From Paracoccaceae bacterium (GTDB lineage: Bacteria > Pseudomonadota > Alphaproteobacteria > Rhodobacterales > Rhodobacteraceae), in contig CANNIA010000006.1 in assembly GCA_947504705.1 (NCBI GenBank), positions 62,001 through 126,000 on the forward strand: a DNA stretch of 64,000 nucleotides, in the 5' to 3' direction. Under the pieces are notes generated by a model, which saw only the letters and a list, made by a program, of their open reading frames with translations, was not told the origin of the DNA and did not search any database. The translations under genes and the position numbers were made by a program. Shown here piece by piece: positions 25,104 through 34,221 of the stretch (the first letter of the stretch is position 1; each line of letters begins with the position of its first letter).

Positions 25104-25970
25104 ATGATCGCCTTTCCAGACATCTCGCCCAACGTCTTCACCGTCGACCTTTTCGGCCAGGAATTCTCGCTGCGCTGGTATGCGCTGGCCTATATGGCCG
25201 GGCTTCTCTGGAGCTGGTGGCTGATCGTCCGAGCGGTCAAGCAGCCCCGGCTTTGGGCGGGCACTCCACCGATGGTCCCCGAGCAGGTCGAACGCCTGCT
25301 GACCTGGATGATCCTTGGCGTCATCCTTGGCGGGCGGCTTGGCTATGTGCTGTTCTACGACCTGTCCGCCTACCTTGCCGATCCCTCGCAGATCTACAAA
25401 GTCTGGCAGGGCGGCATGTCCTTCCACGGCGGCTTTGTCGGGGTCGTGGTCGCCGGGATCTGGTTCAGCCGTCGCGAAAAGGTACCAATGTTGTCGATGG
25501 GCGATCTTCTGGCCCTTGCAGCCCCCATGGGCCTGATGCTGGGCCGCATCGCCAATTTCATCAATGCCGAGCTTTGGGGCCGGGAAACCCACCTCCCTTT
25601 GGGCGTGGCTTTCCCCGGTGCGGGCCAAAACTGCACCGAGCTTGTTGGCATCTGCGCCCGCCACCCCAGCCAGCTTTACGAGGCGGCACTTGAGGGGTTG
25701 CTGCTTCTGATCCTCCTCACCTTCTTCGCCTTCCGGCGCGGCTGGCTGAAACACCCCGGCGCGATCATGGGGCTGTTCCTGATCGGCTACGGTTTTGCCC
25801 GGTTCCTGGTGGAATTCGTCCGCCAACCCGATGTGCAGTTCATCAGCGAAGGGAACCCCCTTGGCCTTGCCCTGCAGGTCGGCGGCTATGGCCTGACCAT
25901 GGGTCAGATCCTGACCCTGCCGATGCTTGCGGCAGGCCTCTGGTTCACCTTCCGCGCCCGGAAAGCATGA
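25104..25970 (+). CDS. lgt: Prolipoprotein diacylglyceryl transferase
   Basis: 288 aa inner-membrane enzyme that transfers diacylglycerol from phosphatidylglycerol to the lipobox Cys of prolipoproteins, such as the patatin lipoprotein in this window. About 7 membrane segments. Signature motifs: [23 protein letters not shown], and [16 protein letters not shown], which holds the Lgt-specific Arg/Asn/Glu residues, then HPSQLYEA. The stop overlaps the midA-type start by 4 nt (ATGA). Confidence 0.95.
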   Translation: MIAFPDISPNVFTVDLFGQEFSLRWYALAYMAGLLWSWWLIVRAVKQPRLWAGTPPMVPEQVERLLTWMILGVILGGRLGYVLFYDLSAYLADPSQIYKVWQGGMSFHGGFVGVVVAGIWFSRREKVPMLSMGDLLALAAPMGLMLGRIANFINAELWGRETHLPLGVAFPGAGQNCTELVGICARHPSQLYEAALEGLLLLILLTFFAFRRGWLKHPGAIMGLFLIGYGFARFLVEFVRQPDVQFISEGNPLGLALQVGGYGLTMGQILTLPMLAAGLWFTFRARKA

Positions 25971-27031
25971 CGCCCCTCGGCAGGCTTCTGGCCGAACGCA
26001 TCCGCGAAGGCGGGCCGATCACGGTGGCCGATTACATGGCCGAATGCTTGCTGCATCCGGTTCATGGCTATTACACCACGCGCGACCCGTTTGGAGCGGC
26101 AGGGGACTTCACCACCGCACCCGAAATCAGCCAGATGTTCGGCGAACTGCTGGGTCTGGCCCTCGCCCAGGCCTGGCTTGACCGCGGCGCGCCTGCGCCC
26201 TTCACCCTCGCCGAACTCGGCCCCGGACGTGGCACCCTTATGGCCGACATCCTGCGCGCTACCCGAGGGGTTCCCGGCTTCCATCAAGCCGCGCGCCTTG
26301 CCTTGGTCGAGGCCTCTCCAAACTTGCGCCAACGTCAGGCCGATACCCTATCCCGCAGCACCGGCCCCACCCCCGAGTGGTTTGACCGCGTCGAAGACCT
26401 CCCCGACGCCCCCCTCTACCTTGTCGCCAACGAATTCCTCGACGCCCTACCAATCCGCCAGTTCCAACACGGCCCCGAAGGCTGGCGCGAAAGGCTGGTG
26501 GGCCTGACTGAGGACACGCTGACCTTCGGCCTCTCCGCCCCCCTGCCGCAGGTCCCCGACACCCCCGCCTTCCAGAACGCCCCGGTCGGAGCCCTCGTCG
26601 AAGACTGCCTTCCCGCCCGTCTGATCGTGGCAAATATCGCCGCCCGGATTGCCCGAAGCGGTGGCGTAGCCCTTTTCATCGACTATGGCGACTGGCGCTC
26701 GCAAGGTGACACGCTGCAGGCGCTCCGTTCCCACAGATTCGCCGATCCGCTGGCCCATCCCGGCCAAGCCGACCTGACCGCTCATGTCGATTTCGAACCC
26801 CTCGCTGCACTGGCCCCGTCCCACGGTTACACCACGCAAGGTGCCTTCCTTGAACGCCTTGGCATCAGTGCCCGCGCTGAACGGCTGGCTGCAAACCTGA
26901 CCGGAGCAGCACGCGAAAGTCACCTTGCCGCGCATCGGCGCTTGACCGACCCACAGGAAATGGGTTCGTTGTTCAAGGTGCTTGCCCTGACCTCGACAGA
27001 CGCCCCCTTGCCACCGGGATTCGCCCCCTGA
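25967..27031 (+). CDS. MidA/NDUFAF7-family SAM-dependent methyltransferase
   Basis: 354 aa. Class I methyltransferase of the family that methylates an Arg of the complex I 49-kDa subunit in mitochondria. It shows [20 protein letters not shown], the SAM site [31 protein letters not shown], and [14 protein letters not shown]. Overlaps lgt by 4 nt and pgeF by one base, forming a coupled three-gene unit that is conserved in this group of bacteria. Target in bacteria is presumed to be NuoD. Confidence 0.9.
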   Translation: MTPLGRLLAERIREGGPITVADYMAECLLHPVHGYYTTRDPFGAAGDFTTAPEISQMFGELLGLALAQAWLDRGAPAPFTLAELGPGRGTLMADILRATRGVPGFHQAARLALVEASPNLRQRQADTLSRSTGPTPEWFDRVEDLPDAPLYLVANEFLDALPIRQFQHGPEGWRERLVGLTEDTLTFGLSAPLPQVPDTPAFQNAPVGALVEDCLPARLIVANIAARIARSGGVALFIDYGDWRSQGDTLQALRSHRFADPLAHPGQADLTAHVDFEPLAALAPSHGYTTQGAFLERLGISARAERLAANLTGAARESHLAAHRRLTDPQEMGSLFKVLALTSTDAPLPPGFAP

Positions 27032-27789
27032 TGCATACGATGCTTGAGATCATCACCTCAGACGCCTTGGCCTGCCGCCACGGCTTTTTCACCCGCAAGG
27101 GCGGCGCATCTTCGGGCATTTTCGCGGGCCTGAACTGTGGCACCGGCTCCTCTGACCAGACCGAAGTCGTCGCGATCAACCGTGCCCGCGTAACCGACGC
27201 GATGGGTGTCACCCCCGACGCGCTGGTCACCGTGCATCAAGTCCATTCCGCCAAGGCGATCCCCGTGACCGGCCCCCTGACCATAAGGCCCGAGGCCGAC
27301 GCCATGGTGACCGCCACGCCGGGGGTCCTTCTCGGTGTCCTCACCGCCGATTGCCAACCCGTCCTCTTCCACGACCCCGACGCTCAGGTCATCGGTGCCG
27401 CCCATGCCGGCTGGCGCGGGGCGGTCGATGGCGTGCTGGAGGCGACGCTTGACGCGATGGAAACCTTGGGTGCCAAACGCAACCGGATCAGCGCCGTCAT
27501 CGGCCCGACCATCAGCCAGGCCGCCTATGAGGTCGGCCCCGAATTCCTTGACCGCTTCCGCGCCGAGGATGACGATGCCACCCGCTTCTTCGCCAATGGC
27601 AAGGGCGACCGGATGCTGTTCGACCTGCCCGCCTATGGGCTGCACCGTCTGCGCGCCGCTGGGGTGGGCCATGCCGAATGGACCGGCCATTGCACCTATC
27701 GCGATCCCGACCGGTTCTATTCCTTCCGTCGCACGACCCATGCGGCCGAGGCGGACTACGGGCGGCTGATCTCGACAATAAGGCTGTAA
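27031..27789 (+). CDS. pgeF: PgeF/YfiH-family protein (peptidoglycan editing factor, multicopper-oxidase-like fold)
   Basis: 252 aa. Family motifs: HGFFTRKGGASSGIF, VHQVHSAKAIPV, LTADCQPVLFHDP and HAGWRGAVDGVLEAT, giving the His/Cys/His metal site. Homologs hydrolyse mis-incorporated UDP-MurNAc-L-Ser or purine nucleosides (family knowledge). ATG overlaps the previous stop (TGATG); an internal ATG three codons later is possible. Last gene of the lgt-midA-pgeF unit. Confidence 0.9.
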   Translation: MHTMLEIITSDALACRHGFFTRKGGASSGIFAGLNCGTGSSDQTEVVAINRARVTDAMGVTPDALVTVHQVHSAKAIPVTGPLTIRPEADAMVTATPGVLLGVLTADCQPVLFHDPDAQVIGAAHAGWRGAVDGVLEATLDAMETLGAKRNRISAVIGPTISQAAYEVGPEFLDRFRAEDDDATRFFANGKGDRMLFDLPAYGLHRLRAAGVGHAEWTGHCTYRDPDRFYSFRRTTHAAEADYGRLISTIRL

Positions 27790-27904
27790 TGCGACGCAAA
27801 CCGTCCTGAAAATGCACCGTTTGGCGCACAGCTTTTCCCCAAGCCCGCCGCAATCCGCCGCCATTTCCCAAGCTGTCGGAAACCCCGTGGCGGTGGAGGT
27901 GCCT

Positions 27905-28099
27905 ATGCTCATCGAACTGAAGACCAAACGCCGCTGGATTTTGTCTATCCTGGACTCTGTCGCCCAGGAAACCGATGGCCGCGTCGTGGCCCGTGCCACC
28001 GTCAAGCACAGCACAACCCGTCGCTTTGCCTCTGGCGAAATGGGTCTGGCATCGCGCCTGAAGGCCGTCACCCGCCAATTGGCAGACACTGGCCGGTAG
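27905..28099 (+). CDS. Small basic protein, function unknown
   Basis: 64 aa, rich in Arg/Lys, starting MLIELKTKRRWILSILDSV and ending RLKAVTRQLADTGR. GGAGG lies 6 nt before the ATG, which favours this start over longer forms in the same frame. No signal peptide or membrane segment. It ends 1 bp before the convergent Lrp stop and lies 115 bp after pgeF. The clear ribosome binding site and codon use make it likely real; no family is recognised. Confidence 0.6.
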   Translation: MLIELKTKRRWILSILDSVAQETDGRVVARATVKHSTTRRFASGEMGLASRLKAVTRQLADTGR

Positions 28100-28100
28100 G

Positions 28101-28601
28101 TCAGGCGCTTTTCGCCAGCCGCGCCTCAAGCACATCAAACGGTAAGCCCGGCTGATCCTTGGCGCAGCGAATCACCAGACTCGTCTTCACGTTGGCGACG
28201 TGATCGGCTTTCAGCAGCTCTTCCGTCAGAAAGCTCTGAAAGCTGGACAGATCCGGCGCCACGCATTTCAGGATGAAATCGATCTCGCCATTCAGCATGT
28301 GGCATTCGCGGACCAGGGGCCAAGCCTTGCAGCGCGCCTCAAAGACGGCAAGGTCGGCTTCGGCCTGTGAATTCAGCCGTACCATCGCAAAGACCTGAAC
28401 TTCGAAGCCCAGCTCCCGCGCGTTGATGTCGGCGTGATAGCCGCGGATGAAGCCCTGCTCCTCCAGCCCGCGCACCCGGCGCAGGCAGGGCGGGGCGGAA
28501 ATGCCAACGCGGCTGGCCAACTCGACGTTCGTCATCCGCCCATCGGCCTGAAGTTCGGACAGAATCTGACGGTCGATAGGGTCAAGCTTGTGCGCGGCCA
28601 T
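28101..28601 (-). CDS. Lrp/AsnC-family transcriptional regulator
   Basis: 166 aa. N-terminal HTH (KLDPIDRQILSELQADGRMTNVELASRVGISAPPCLRRVRGLE) and a C-terminal RAM/AsnC ligand-binding domain (VFAMVRLNSQAEADL and HMLNGEIDFILKCVAPD). Such regulators bind amino acids and form octamers. GGAGG precedes the ATG at 28601. It is divergent from trxB, and the gap has a strong symmetric element, so it probably regulates itself and perhaps trxB. Confidence 0.93.
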   Translation of the reverse strand: MAAHKLDPIDRQILSELQADGRMTNVELASRVGISAPPCLRRVRGLEEQGFIRGYHADINARELGFEVQVFAMVRLNSQAEADLAVFEARCKAWPLVRECHMLNGEIDFILKCVAPDLSSFQSFLTEELLKADHVANVKTSLVIRCAKDQPGLPFDVLEARLAKSA

Positions 28602-28643
28602 GGTGCCTCCGGTTTTGATGTTACTTACGCGGCGGGGCGCGTC

Positions 28644-28693
28644 CGCGCAATAAAATTTCAACATCGCGCAAGAAAATGCGCCTTGCGCGATGT
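28644..28693. promoter_or_regulatory. Lrp-type operator region between lrp-like gene and trxB
   Basis: CGCGCAA occurs at 28644 and again at 28665, exactly 21 bp (two helical turns) apart, each followed by a short A-rich run. The second copy is the arm of a perfect 12-bp inverted repeat (ACATCGCGCAAG at 28661-28672 and CTTGCGCGATGT at 28682-28693, 9-bp spacer). Helically phased sites in a divergent gap next to an Lrp gene are the expected arrangement for autoregulation. Confidence 0.6.
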
Positions 28694-28763
28694 GCAAGCC
28701 CGTCATGCAGGGGCTTTCCGCCCCCCAATCGGGGGACTATATCGGGGACCGGTATTTCTATAG

Positions 28764-29723
<960 letters not shown>

Positions 29724-29726
29724 GGC

Positions 29727-29818
29727 TGTCCACGGTGGACAGGTTCTGCGCAGGCATTGAAATCAATGGCTTGCCTGTGGGCGTTCAGGAATTCTTAACG
29801 TTTCCCAGTTGGTAGGGT
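29727..29818 (+). repeat. Palindrome-led intergenic repeat, copy 1 of 2
   Basis: Begins with the palindrome GTCCACGGTGGAC and ends with TTCTTAACG then GTAGGGT. It aligns without gaps over 92 bp to 46845-46936, with conserved blocks at the start, middle (TCAATGG and GGCGTT) and end. Both copies follow closely after a stop codon (4 and 12 bp). Confidence 0.65.
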
Positions 29819-29912
29819 TACTGACCGGAGCGCCTTTCAGGCGCGAAGACTCTTTGTCTCGTCGTCGGGCTTCGCCTCCTCCTCGGCTGAGGGGGCGCTT
29901 CGCCCCCCACGC

Positions 29913-29935
29913 CGTTGGTTTCAGAGAAACCAACG
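29913..29935. terminator. Hairpin downstream of trxB
   Basis: CGTTGGTTTC and GAAACCAACG pair perfectly over 10 bp with a 3-nt AGA loop. It lies between the convergent trxB and sugar ABC ATPase genes. There is no long T-run on either side, so it may be a bidirectional or processing hairpin. Confidence 0.55.
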
Positions 29936-29939
29936 ACTT

Positions 29940-29969
29940 CCCCCCGAGGATATTTGAAGAAGAGAAAGA
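29940..29969 (+). repeat. Intergenic repeat, copy B (GGATATTTG-AGAAGAGAAAG type)
   Basis: CCCCCCGAGGATATTTG followed by AAGAAGAGAAAG, nearly identical to the inverted copy at 21495-21526. Confidence 0.5.
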
Positions 29970-30025
29970 TCCGGAACATCCCGGCCGAAAGCGAGAAGCG
30001 CCCGGCAGGGAGCGTTGAGCGGAGC

Positions 30026-31078
30026 CTAGCGCAGCCGTTGCCCGTCCTTGTCGAACAGCATCGCGTCCTTGGCATCGAAGCTGATCCCGACCATCGCGCC
30101 GGGTGCAAGGCTGACTTGGTCGTGGCTTTCCACGATCAGCTTTTCGCCTGAGGGCGCGGTCAGGTGGACGTAGGACACCCCGCCCAGCGCTTCGGTCAGT
30201 TCCACGCGATGCGTGTCACCCTTGCCGATCTTCAGGTGCTGCGGCCGAAGACCCACGGTGACTTCAGCTCCGGCACCCGGTAGGGCGATCTTGCTGGCCA
30301 CCGACTGCGCTAGCCCTTTGGTGGTCACAGCACCCGCTTCAGCCACGCCCGCAACGAAGTTCATCGCCGGGCTGCCGATAAAGCCTGCGACAAAGCGGTT
30401 GTCGGGGTTGTTGTAGAGATCCAAGGGCTTGCCGACCTGTTCCACTCGGCCCGCGCGCAGGACAACGATCTTGTCGGCCAAGGTCATCGCCTCGACCTGA
30501 TCATGGGTCACATAGATCATCGTGGCACCGATTTCGCGGTGGAGGCGGGCGATTTCAACCCGCATTTCCACCCGCAACTCGGCGTCAAGGTTGGAGAGCG
30601 GTTCGTCGAACAGAAACACGTCCGGCCCCCGGACAATCGCCCGGCCAATCGCCACGCGCTGCCGCTGACCACCCGAAAGCGCCTTTGGTTTGCGGTCCAG
30701 CAAAGGCTCCAGCTTCAGGATGCGGGCGGCCTCGGCCACCTTTGCGGCAGTTTCCGCCTTGGGATGGCCGGTCATCTTCAGCCCGAATCCCATGTTTTCG
30801 GCCACCGTCATATGCGGATAAAGTGCATAGGTCTGGAACACCATCGCCACGCCGCGTTCCGCCGGGTCGATATGGGTGACGTCCCGCGCACCGATAGAGA
30901 TTGCGCCCGAGGTTGTTTCCTCCAGCCCGGCGACCATCCGCAACAGGGTGGACTTGCCGCAACCCGAAGGGCCGACGAAAACGCAAAATTCGCCATCCTC
31001 GATCTTGAGATCGACCCCATGGATCACCTGAACATCGCCAAAGCGCTTGGTTACCTGATCGAGCGTAACACCGGTCAT
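30026..31078 (-). CDS. Sugar ABC transporter ATP-binding protein (UgpC/MsmK type)
   Basis: 350 aa. Carbohydrate-importer ATPase: Walker A GPSGCGKST, Q-loop FQTYALYPHMTV, signature SGGQRQRVAIGRAI, Walker B VFLFDEPLSNLD, and a C-terminal OB/TOBE domain (about 240-350) with GLRPQHLKIG. ATG at 31078 follows AGGAGAAG. It lies 13 bp after the IclR gene on the same strand and is divergent from the binding-protein/permease operon at 31979, whose two permeases need an ATPase, so it is the likely energy subunit. Confidence 0.93.
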   Translation of the reverse strand: MTGVTLDQVTKRFGDVQVIHGVDLKIEDGEFCVFVGPSGCGKSTLLRMVAGLEETTSGAISIGARDVTHIDPAERGVAMVFQTYALYPHMTVAENMGFGLKMTGHPKAETAAKVAEAARILKLEPLLDRKPKALSGGQRQRVAIGRAIVRGPDVFLFDEPLSNLDAELRVEMRVEIARLHREIGATMIYVTHDQVEAMTLADKIVVLRAGRVEQVGKPLDLYNNPDNRFVAGFIGSPAMNFVAGVAEAGAVTTKGLAQSVASKIALPGAGAEVTVGLRPQHLKIGKGDTHRVELTEALGGVSYVHLTAPSGEKLIVESHDQVSLAPGAMVGISFDAKDAMLFDKDGQRLR

Positions 31079-31091
31079 TGTCTTCTCCTCC

Positions 31092-31877
31092 TCAAGCCTG
31101 TTCGGGAAAGCGCCAGCTTTCCGCCTCAGTGGCAATGCGTGCCGCGATGTCCTTGATCTGCGGCGCCAGACCTTCAAGCGCCGTCAATGTGGTTCTTGCC
31201 GTGGTCGAGGTGACCGAGATCGCCCCTATTGCCCGCCCTGAGCGCGAGAGAATCGGTACCGCGCAACAGATGATTCCCGGCTCATGCTCCTCACGGTCAA
31301 AGCCGTAGCCGCGCAGGCGAATCGCTTGCAGCTCGTCGATCAGAAGGTCGCGGGTGTGCAGCGTATGGGCCGTGAAACGGTGAAAACTTTGCCGGGACAA
31401 GGCGGCGGCCAAAGCCTCATCATCCAGATAGGCCAGCATCGCCTTGCCGACCCCGGTGCAATAGGCGGGGCCGACTTTTCCGGCGCTGGAAAACATCTCG
31501 ACCGGCTTTGCCGCATTGCGCTTGTCGACGTAAAGGACCTGCCCCAGATCCATCTGCGCCAGGTGGATCGTTTCGCCGGTTTTCGCTGCCAATTCATCAA
31601 GATAGGGCCGCGCAATCGGGGCCAGTGACGACTGCGCCCAGGCGGCATGGGCAAGGCGGACCAACCGCACCCCAAGGGCATAGGTGCCCGAGGCTTCGTC
31701 ATAGCTTAGCATGCCCTGATTTGTCAGCGTTTGCAGCAGCCGGTAAAGCGTCGCCTTGGGGTATTGGGCATCGGCCAACAGGTCAGTGAACCGCACCGGG
31801 CCGCCATGACTGGCGACCATGTCCAGCACATCCAGCGCCTTGCCGACTGTTCCGTCCTGATGTCCCTCGACGCTCAT
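31092..31877 (-). CDS. IclR-family transcriptional regulator of the galactoside cluster
   Basis: 261 aa. N-terminal winged HTH (DGTVGKALDVLDMVASHGG and YPKATLYRLLQTLTNQGML) and a C-terminal IclR effector domain (TGVGKAMLAYLDDEAL, GYGFDREEHEPGIICCAVPI). In IclR proteins the C-domain binds small acids or sugars. The start at 31877 fits homologs; an ATG 10 codons earlier is possible. Divergent from the sugar ABC/catabolic operon, with an IclR-like palindrome in between, so it is the probable local repressor. Confidence 0.92.
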   Translation of the reverse strand: MSVEGHQDGTVGKALDVLDMVASHGGPVRFTDLLADAQYPKATLYRLLQTLTNQGMLSYDEASGTYALGVRLVRLAHAAWAQSSLAPIARPYLDELAAKTGETIHLAQMDLGQVLYVDKRNAAKPVEMFSSAGKVGPAYCTGVGKAMLAYLDDEALAAALSRQSFHRFTAHTLHTRDLLIDELQAIRLRGYGFDREEHEPGIICCAVPILSRSGRAIGAISVTSTTARTTLTALEGLAPQIKDIAARIATEAESWRFPEQA

Positions 31878-31897
31878 CCCTGCCCCTATCACCCCTG

Positions 31898-31926
31898 TTG
31901 ACAGCATAGAGGATAGACGACATAGT
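31898..31926 (+). promoter_or_regulatory. Candidate sigma-70 promoter of the galactoside operon
   Basis: TTGACA at 31898-31903 and CATAGT at 31921-31926 are separated by 17 bp. The start codon of the binding protein is at 31979. The -35 is a full consensus match; the -10 matches four of six positions. Confidence 0.5.
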
Positions 31927-31945
31927 TTTCAATATTCAAGACAAA

Positions 31946-31962
31946 GTTTCACATAATGGAAC
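31946..31962. promoter_or_regulatory. IclR-like operator
   Basis: GTTTCA-CATAA-TGGAAC is an inverted repeat with one mismatch to the symmetrical GTTCCA-N5-TGGAAC form known for several IclR-family sites. It lies just downstream of the candidate promoter, between the divergent IclR gene and the binding-protein gene, a position suited to repression. Confidence 0.55.
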
Positions 31963-31978
31963 CTAACGGGAGGAAACC

Positions 31979-33229
31979 ATGGTCCATAAGCAAGCGGGTG
32001 CGCTGACCCTCGTGGCGGCGTTGCTCATGTCTACGTCGGCCTTCGCTGAACAGCGTGTCGTCACCTGGAACGCGGATTACGATCCGATCCCACTGGCGGC
32101 AGCCGAAGCGATGATCGTTGATTTCGAGGCCGCAAACCCAGAGATCGACGTCCAGCTCACCAACTTCGACCACGAAGGTTACAAAAACGCGATCCGCAAC
32201 TTCCTGACCGCGGACGCGCCTGACCTGGCCAACTGGTATGCCGCGAACCGGATGAAGCCGTTTGTCGAGGCGGGCCTGTTCGCAGATATCACGGATGTCT
32301 GGGATGCTAACGGGCTGAACGAATCGCTGGCCTCGTCGGTTCTGTCGTCCACGATTGATGGCAAGAAGTATGCGATCCCCTATACCTACTATCAGTGGGG
32401 CATCTACTATAACCGCGACGCTTACAAAGCTGCGGGCATCGAAGCGCCCGGCCCGGAGGGCGTGACCTGGGAGCAATTCCTGGCCAACTGCGAAACCTTC
32501 AAGGCCGCTGGCATTGACTGCGTGACCACCGGTTCCAGCGCATTGTGGCCTGTTGCAGGCATCTTCGACTATGTGTCGATGCGCACCAACGGCTACCAGT
32601 TCCACAGCGATCTGGCGGCTGGCAAAATCTCGTGGACCTCGGACGAAGCCCGGGCGGTCTTTGCCGAGCTTGGCAAGCTGCAGCCCTATGTCACTGCAAA
32701 CCATGCGGCCATCGACTGGCAGGATGCGGCGGCGATCTTCGTGCAGAACAAGGCCTCGCACTACGTCATGGGCAACTTTGCCGTCGGCGTCTTCAAGGAA
32801 GGCGGGATGACGAATGACAACCTTGGCTTCATGGTGTTCCCGGAAATCATCGCTGGGGTTGCGCGGGCCGAAGAAGCCCCGACCGACACCGTCCACCTGA
32901 CCTCGGGTGCCAAGAACCCCGAAGATGCGAAGAAGCTTCTGGCGTTTATCGCCAGCGCTGATGCGCAGACCAAGTGGAACGCGGCGGTAGGCCAGCTTCC
33001 GACCAACAGCGGTTCGTCCGTTGACGCGGCTGATCCGTTCCTGACGGCTGGCTTTGCTTCGCTCTCCACGGCTACCGGCGGTATCGCCCAGTTCTGGGAT
33101 CGTGACGCCGAGGCCGAATACGCCAAGGCCGGAATGGAAGGTTTCCAGCGGTTCCTGGTTCAGCCCGAGGCTTTGGAAGAGATCCTTGCCCAGCTGGAAG
33201 CAACCCGCCTGCGTCTTTACCCGCAGTGA
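31979..33229 (+). CDS. Sugar ABC transporter extracellular solute-binding protein
   Basis: 416 aa. Signal peptide (about 1-22, AFA-E), then an SBP_bac_1 fold beginning QRVVTWNADYDPIPLAAAEA, with YTYYQWGIYYNRDAYKAAGI and a C-terminal helical part. GGGAGG precedes the ATG at 31979. It is the first gene of a long plus-strand operon; a terminator-like hairpin after it probably makes it the most abundant product. Substrate is inferred from the catabolic genes as an alpha- or beta-galactoside. Confidence 0.93.
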   Translation: MVHKQAGALTLVAALLMSTSAFAEQRVVTWNADYDPIPLAAAEAMIVDFEAANPEIDVQLTNFDHEGYKNAIRNFLTADAPDLANWYAANRMKPFVEAGLFADITDVWDANGLNESLASSVLSSTIDGKKYAIPYTYYQWGIYYNRDAYKAAGIEAPGPEGVTWEQFLANCETFKAAGIDCVTTGSSALWPVAGIFDYVSMRTNGYQFHSDLAAGKISWTSDEARAVFAELGKLQPYVTANHAAIDWQDAAAIFVQNKASHYVMGNFAVGVFKEGGMTNDNLGFMVFPEIIAGVARAEEAPTDTVHLTSGAKNPEDAKKLLAFIASADAQTKWNAAVGQLPTNSGSSVDAADPFLTAGFASLSTATGGIAQFWDRDAEAEYAKAGMEGFQRFLVQPEALEEILAQLEATRLRLYPQ

Positions 33230-33240
33230 TCTGACATCAG

Positions 33241-33276
33241 CGGGCGTCCCCTTCGCGGGGGGCGCCCGTTTTCGTT
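33241..33276 (+). terminator. Attenuating terminator between binding protein and permease
   Basis: An 11-bp stem (CGGGCGTCCCC with GGGGGCGCCCG, one G-T pair, loop of six) is followed by TTTTCGTTTT. It lies 11 bp after the binding-protein stop and ends before the permease ribosome binding site. Partial termination here would give excess binding protein over membrane subunits, as in other sugar importers. Confidence 0.75.
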
Positions 33277-33293
33277 TTCGAAAGGGGGAGCAG

Positions 33294-34220
33294 ATGGCAG
33301 AGGCAGTCACACCCGCGCGGGCAGCGTCACGGTGGAACCAGCGGACCTTGGCACCCTGGCTGTTCCTGGCCCCCGGACTTTTCATGTTTGCCGTCTATGT
33401 GCTTTGGCCGATCATCCAAAGCATCACCCTGTCGTTCTATGACTGGAACGGACTTTACAATCAGGATGGCCAGTTTACCGGAACCTACATCGGCATTGGC
33501 AACTATGCCGAGCTGATGACGGACCCCGCCTTTGAAAAATCCCTGTGGAACAACCTGAAATGGCTGGTCTTGTACCTGCTGGCCTTGCCGATCGGCCTGT
33601 TCATCGCGATCTTCCTCAACCAGACCGTGACTGGCATCCGGCTGTACAAGTCCTTGTTCTTCTTCCCTTTCGTGATCAGTCAGGTCGTCGTCGGCCTGAT
33701 GTTCGCCTGGTTTTACGCGCCGAACTTCGGCCTTCTGTACCTTCTGACCGAATGGATGACCGGCAAGGGCATCGCTATCCTCGCCGACCCTGACCTTGTC
33801 ACCTACGGCATCATCGCGGCCGGGCTATGGCCGCAGATCGCCTATGTGATGATCCTGTACCTGACCGGCCTGAACAACGTCGCCCCCGACCAGATCGAGG
33901 CCGCAAGGCTGGATGGGGCCAAGGGCTGGCGGATGCTGTGGTATGTCGTGCTGCCGCAACTGCGCCCCGCAACCTTTATCGCGGTGATCGTCACGGTCAT
34001 CGGCGCGCTGCGCAGCTTTGATCTGGTGTCGATCATGACCAATGGCGGGCCGTTCGGATCGTCCCGCATCCTGTCATATTACATGTATGAAAAGGCGCTG
34101 AGCGAGTACGGCTTCCGCATGGGCTATGGTGCGGCCATCGCCGTGGTGCTGTTCGCCATCATGATGGTCTTCATCTCGGGCTTCATCTGGAAGATGTGGC
34201 GCGACGAGAAGGAGCGTTAA
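33294..34220 (+). CDS. Sugar ABC transporter permease, first subunit
   Basis: 308 aa, BPD_transp_1 family with about 6 membrane segments (first LAPWLFLAPGLFMFAVYVLW). The coupling-helix motif EAARLDGAKGWRMLWYVVLPQLRP is the EAA loop that docks the ATPase. GGGGGAG precedes the ATG at 33294. One base separates it from the second permease. Confidence 0.94.
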   Translation: MAEAVTPARAASRWNQRTLAPWLFLAPGLFMFAVYVLWPIIQSITLSFYDWNGLYNQDGQFTGTYIGIGNYAELMTDPAFEKSLWNNLKWLVLYLLALPIGLFIAIFLNQTVTGIRLYKSLFFFPFVISQVVVGLMFAWFYAPNFGLLYLLTEWMTGKGIAILADPDLVTYGIIAAGLWPQIAYVMILYLTGLNNVAPDQIEAARLDGAKGWRMLWYVVLPQLRPATFIAVIVTVIGALRSFDLVSIMTNGGPFGSSRILSYYMYEKALSEYGFRMGYGAAIAVVLFAIMMVFISGFIWKMWRDEKER

Positions 34221-34221
34221 G

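Larger units (their letters stand above)
29724..30025. other. Gene-free 302-bp intergenic region with repeats and hairpins
   Basis: No credible gene. It contains a palindrome-led repeat (29727-29818), small hairpins at 29830-29844 (GCGCCT/AGGCGC) and 29891-29907 (GGGGGCG/CGCCCCC), a 10-bp stem at 29913-29935, and the GGATATTTGAAGAAGAGAAAG repeat at 29940. It separates trxB from the convergent sugar ABC ATPase gene and probably serves as a termination region. Confidence 0.7.
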
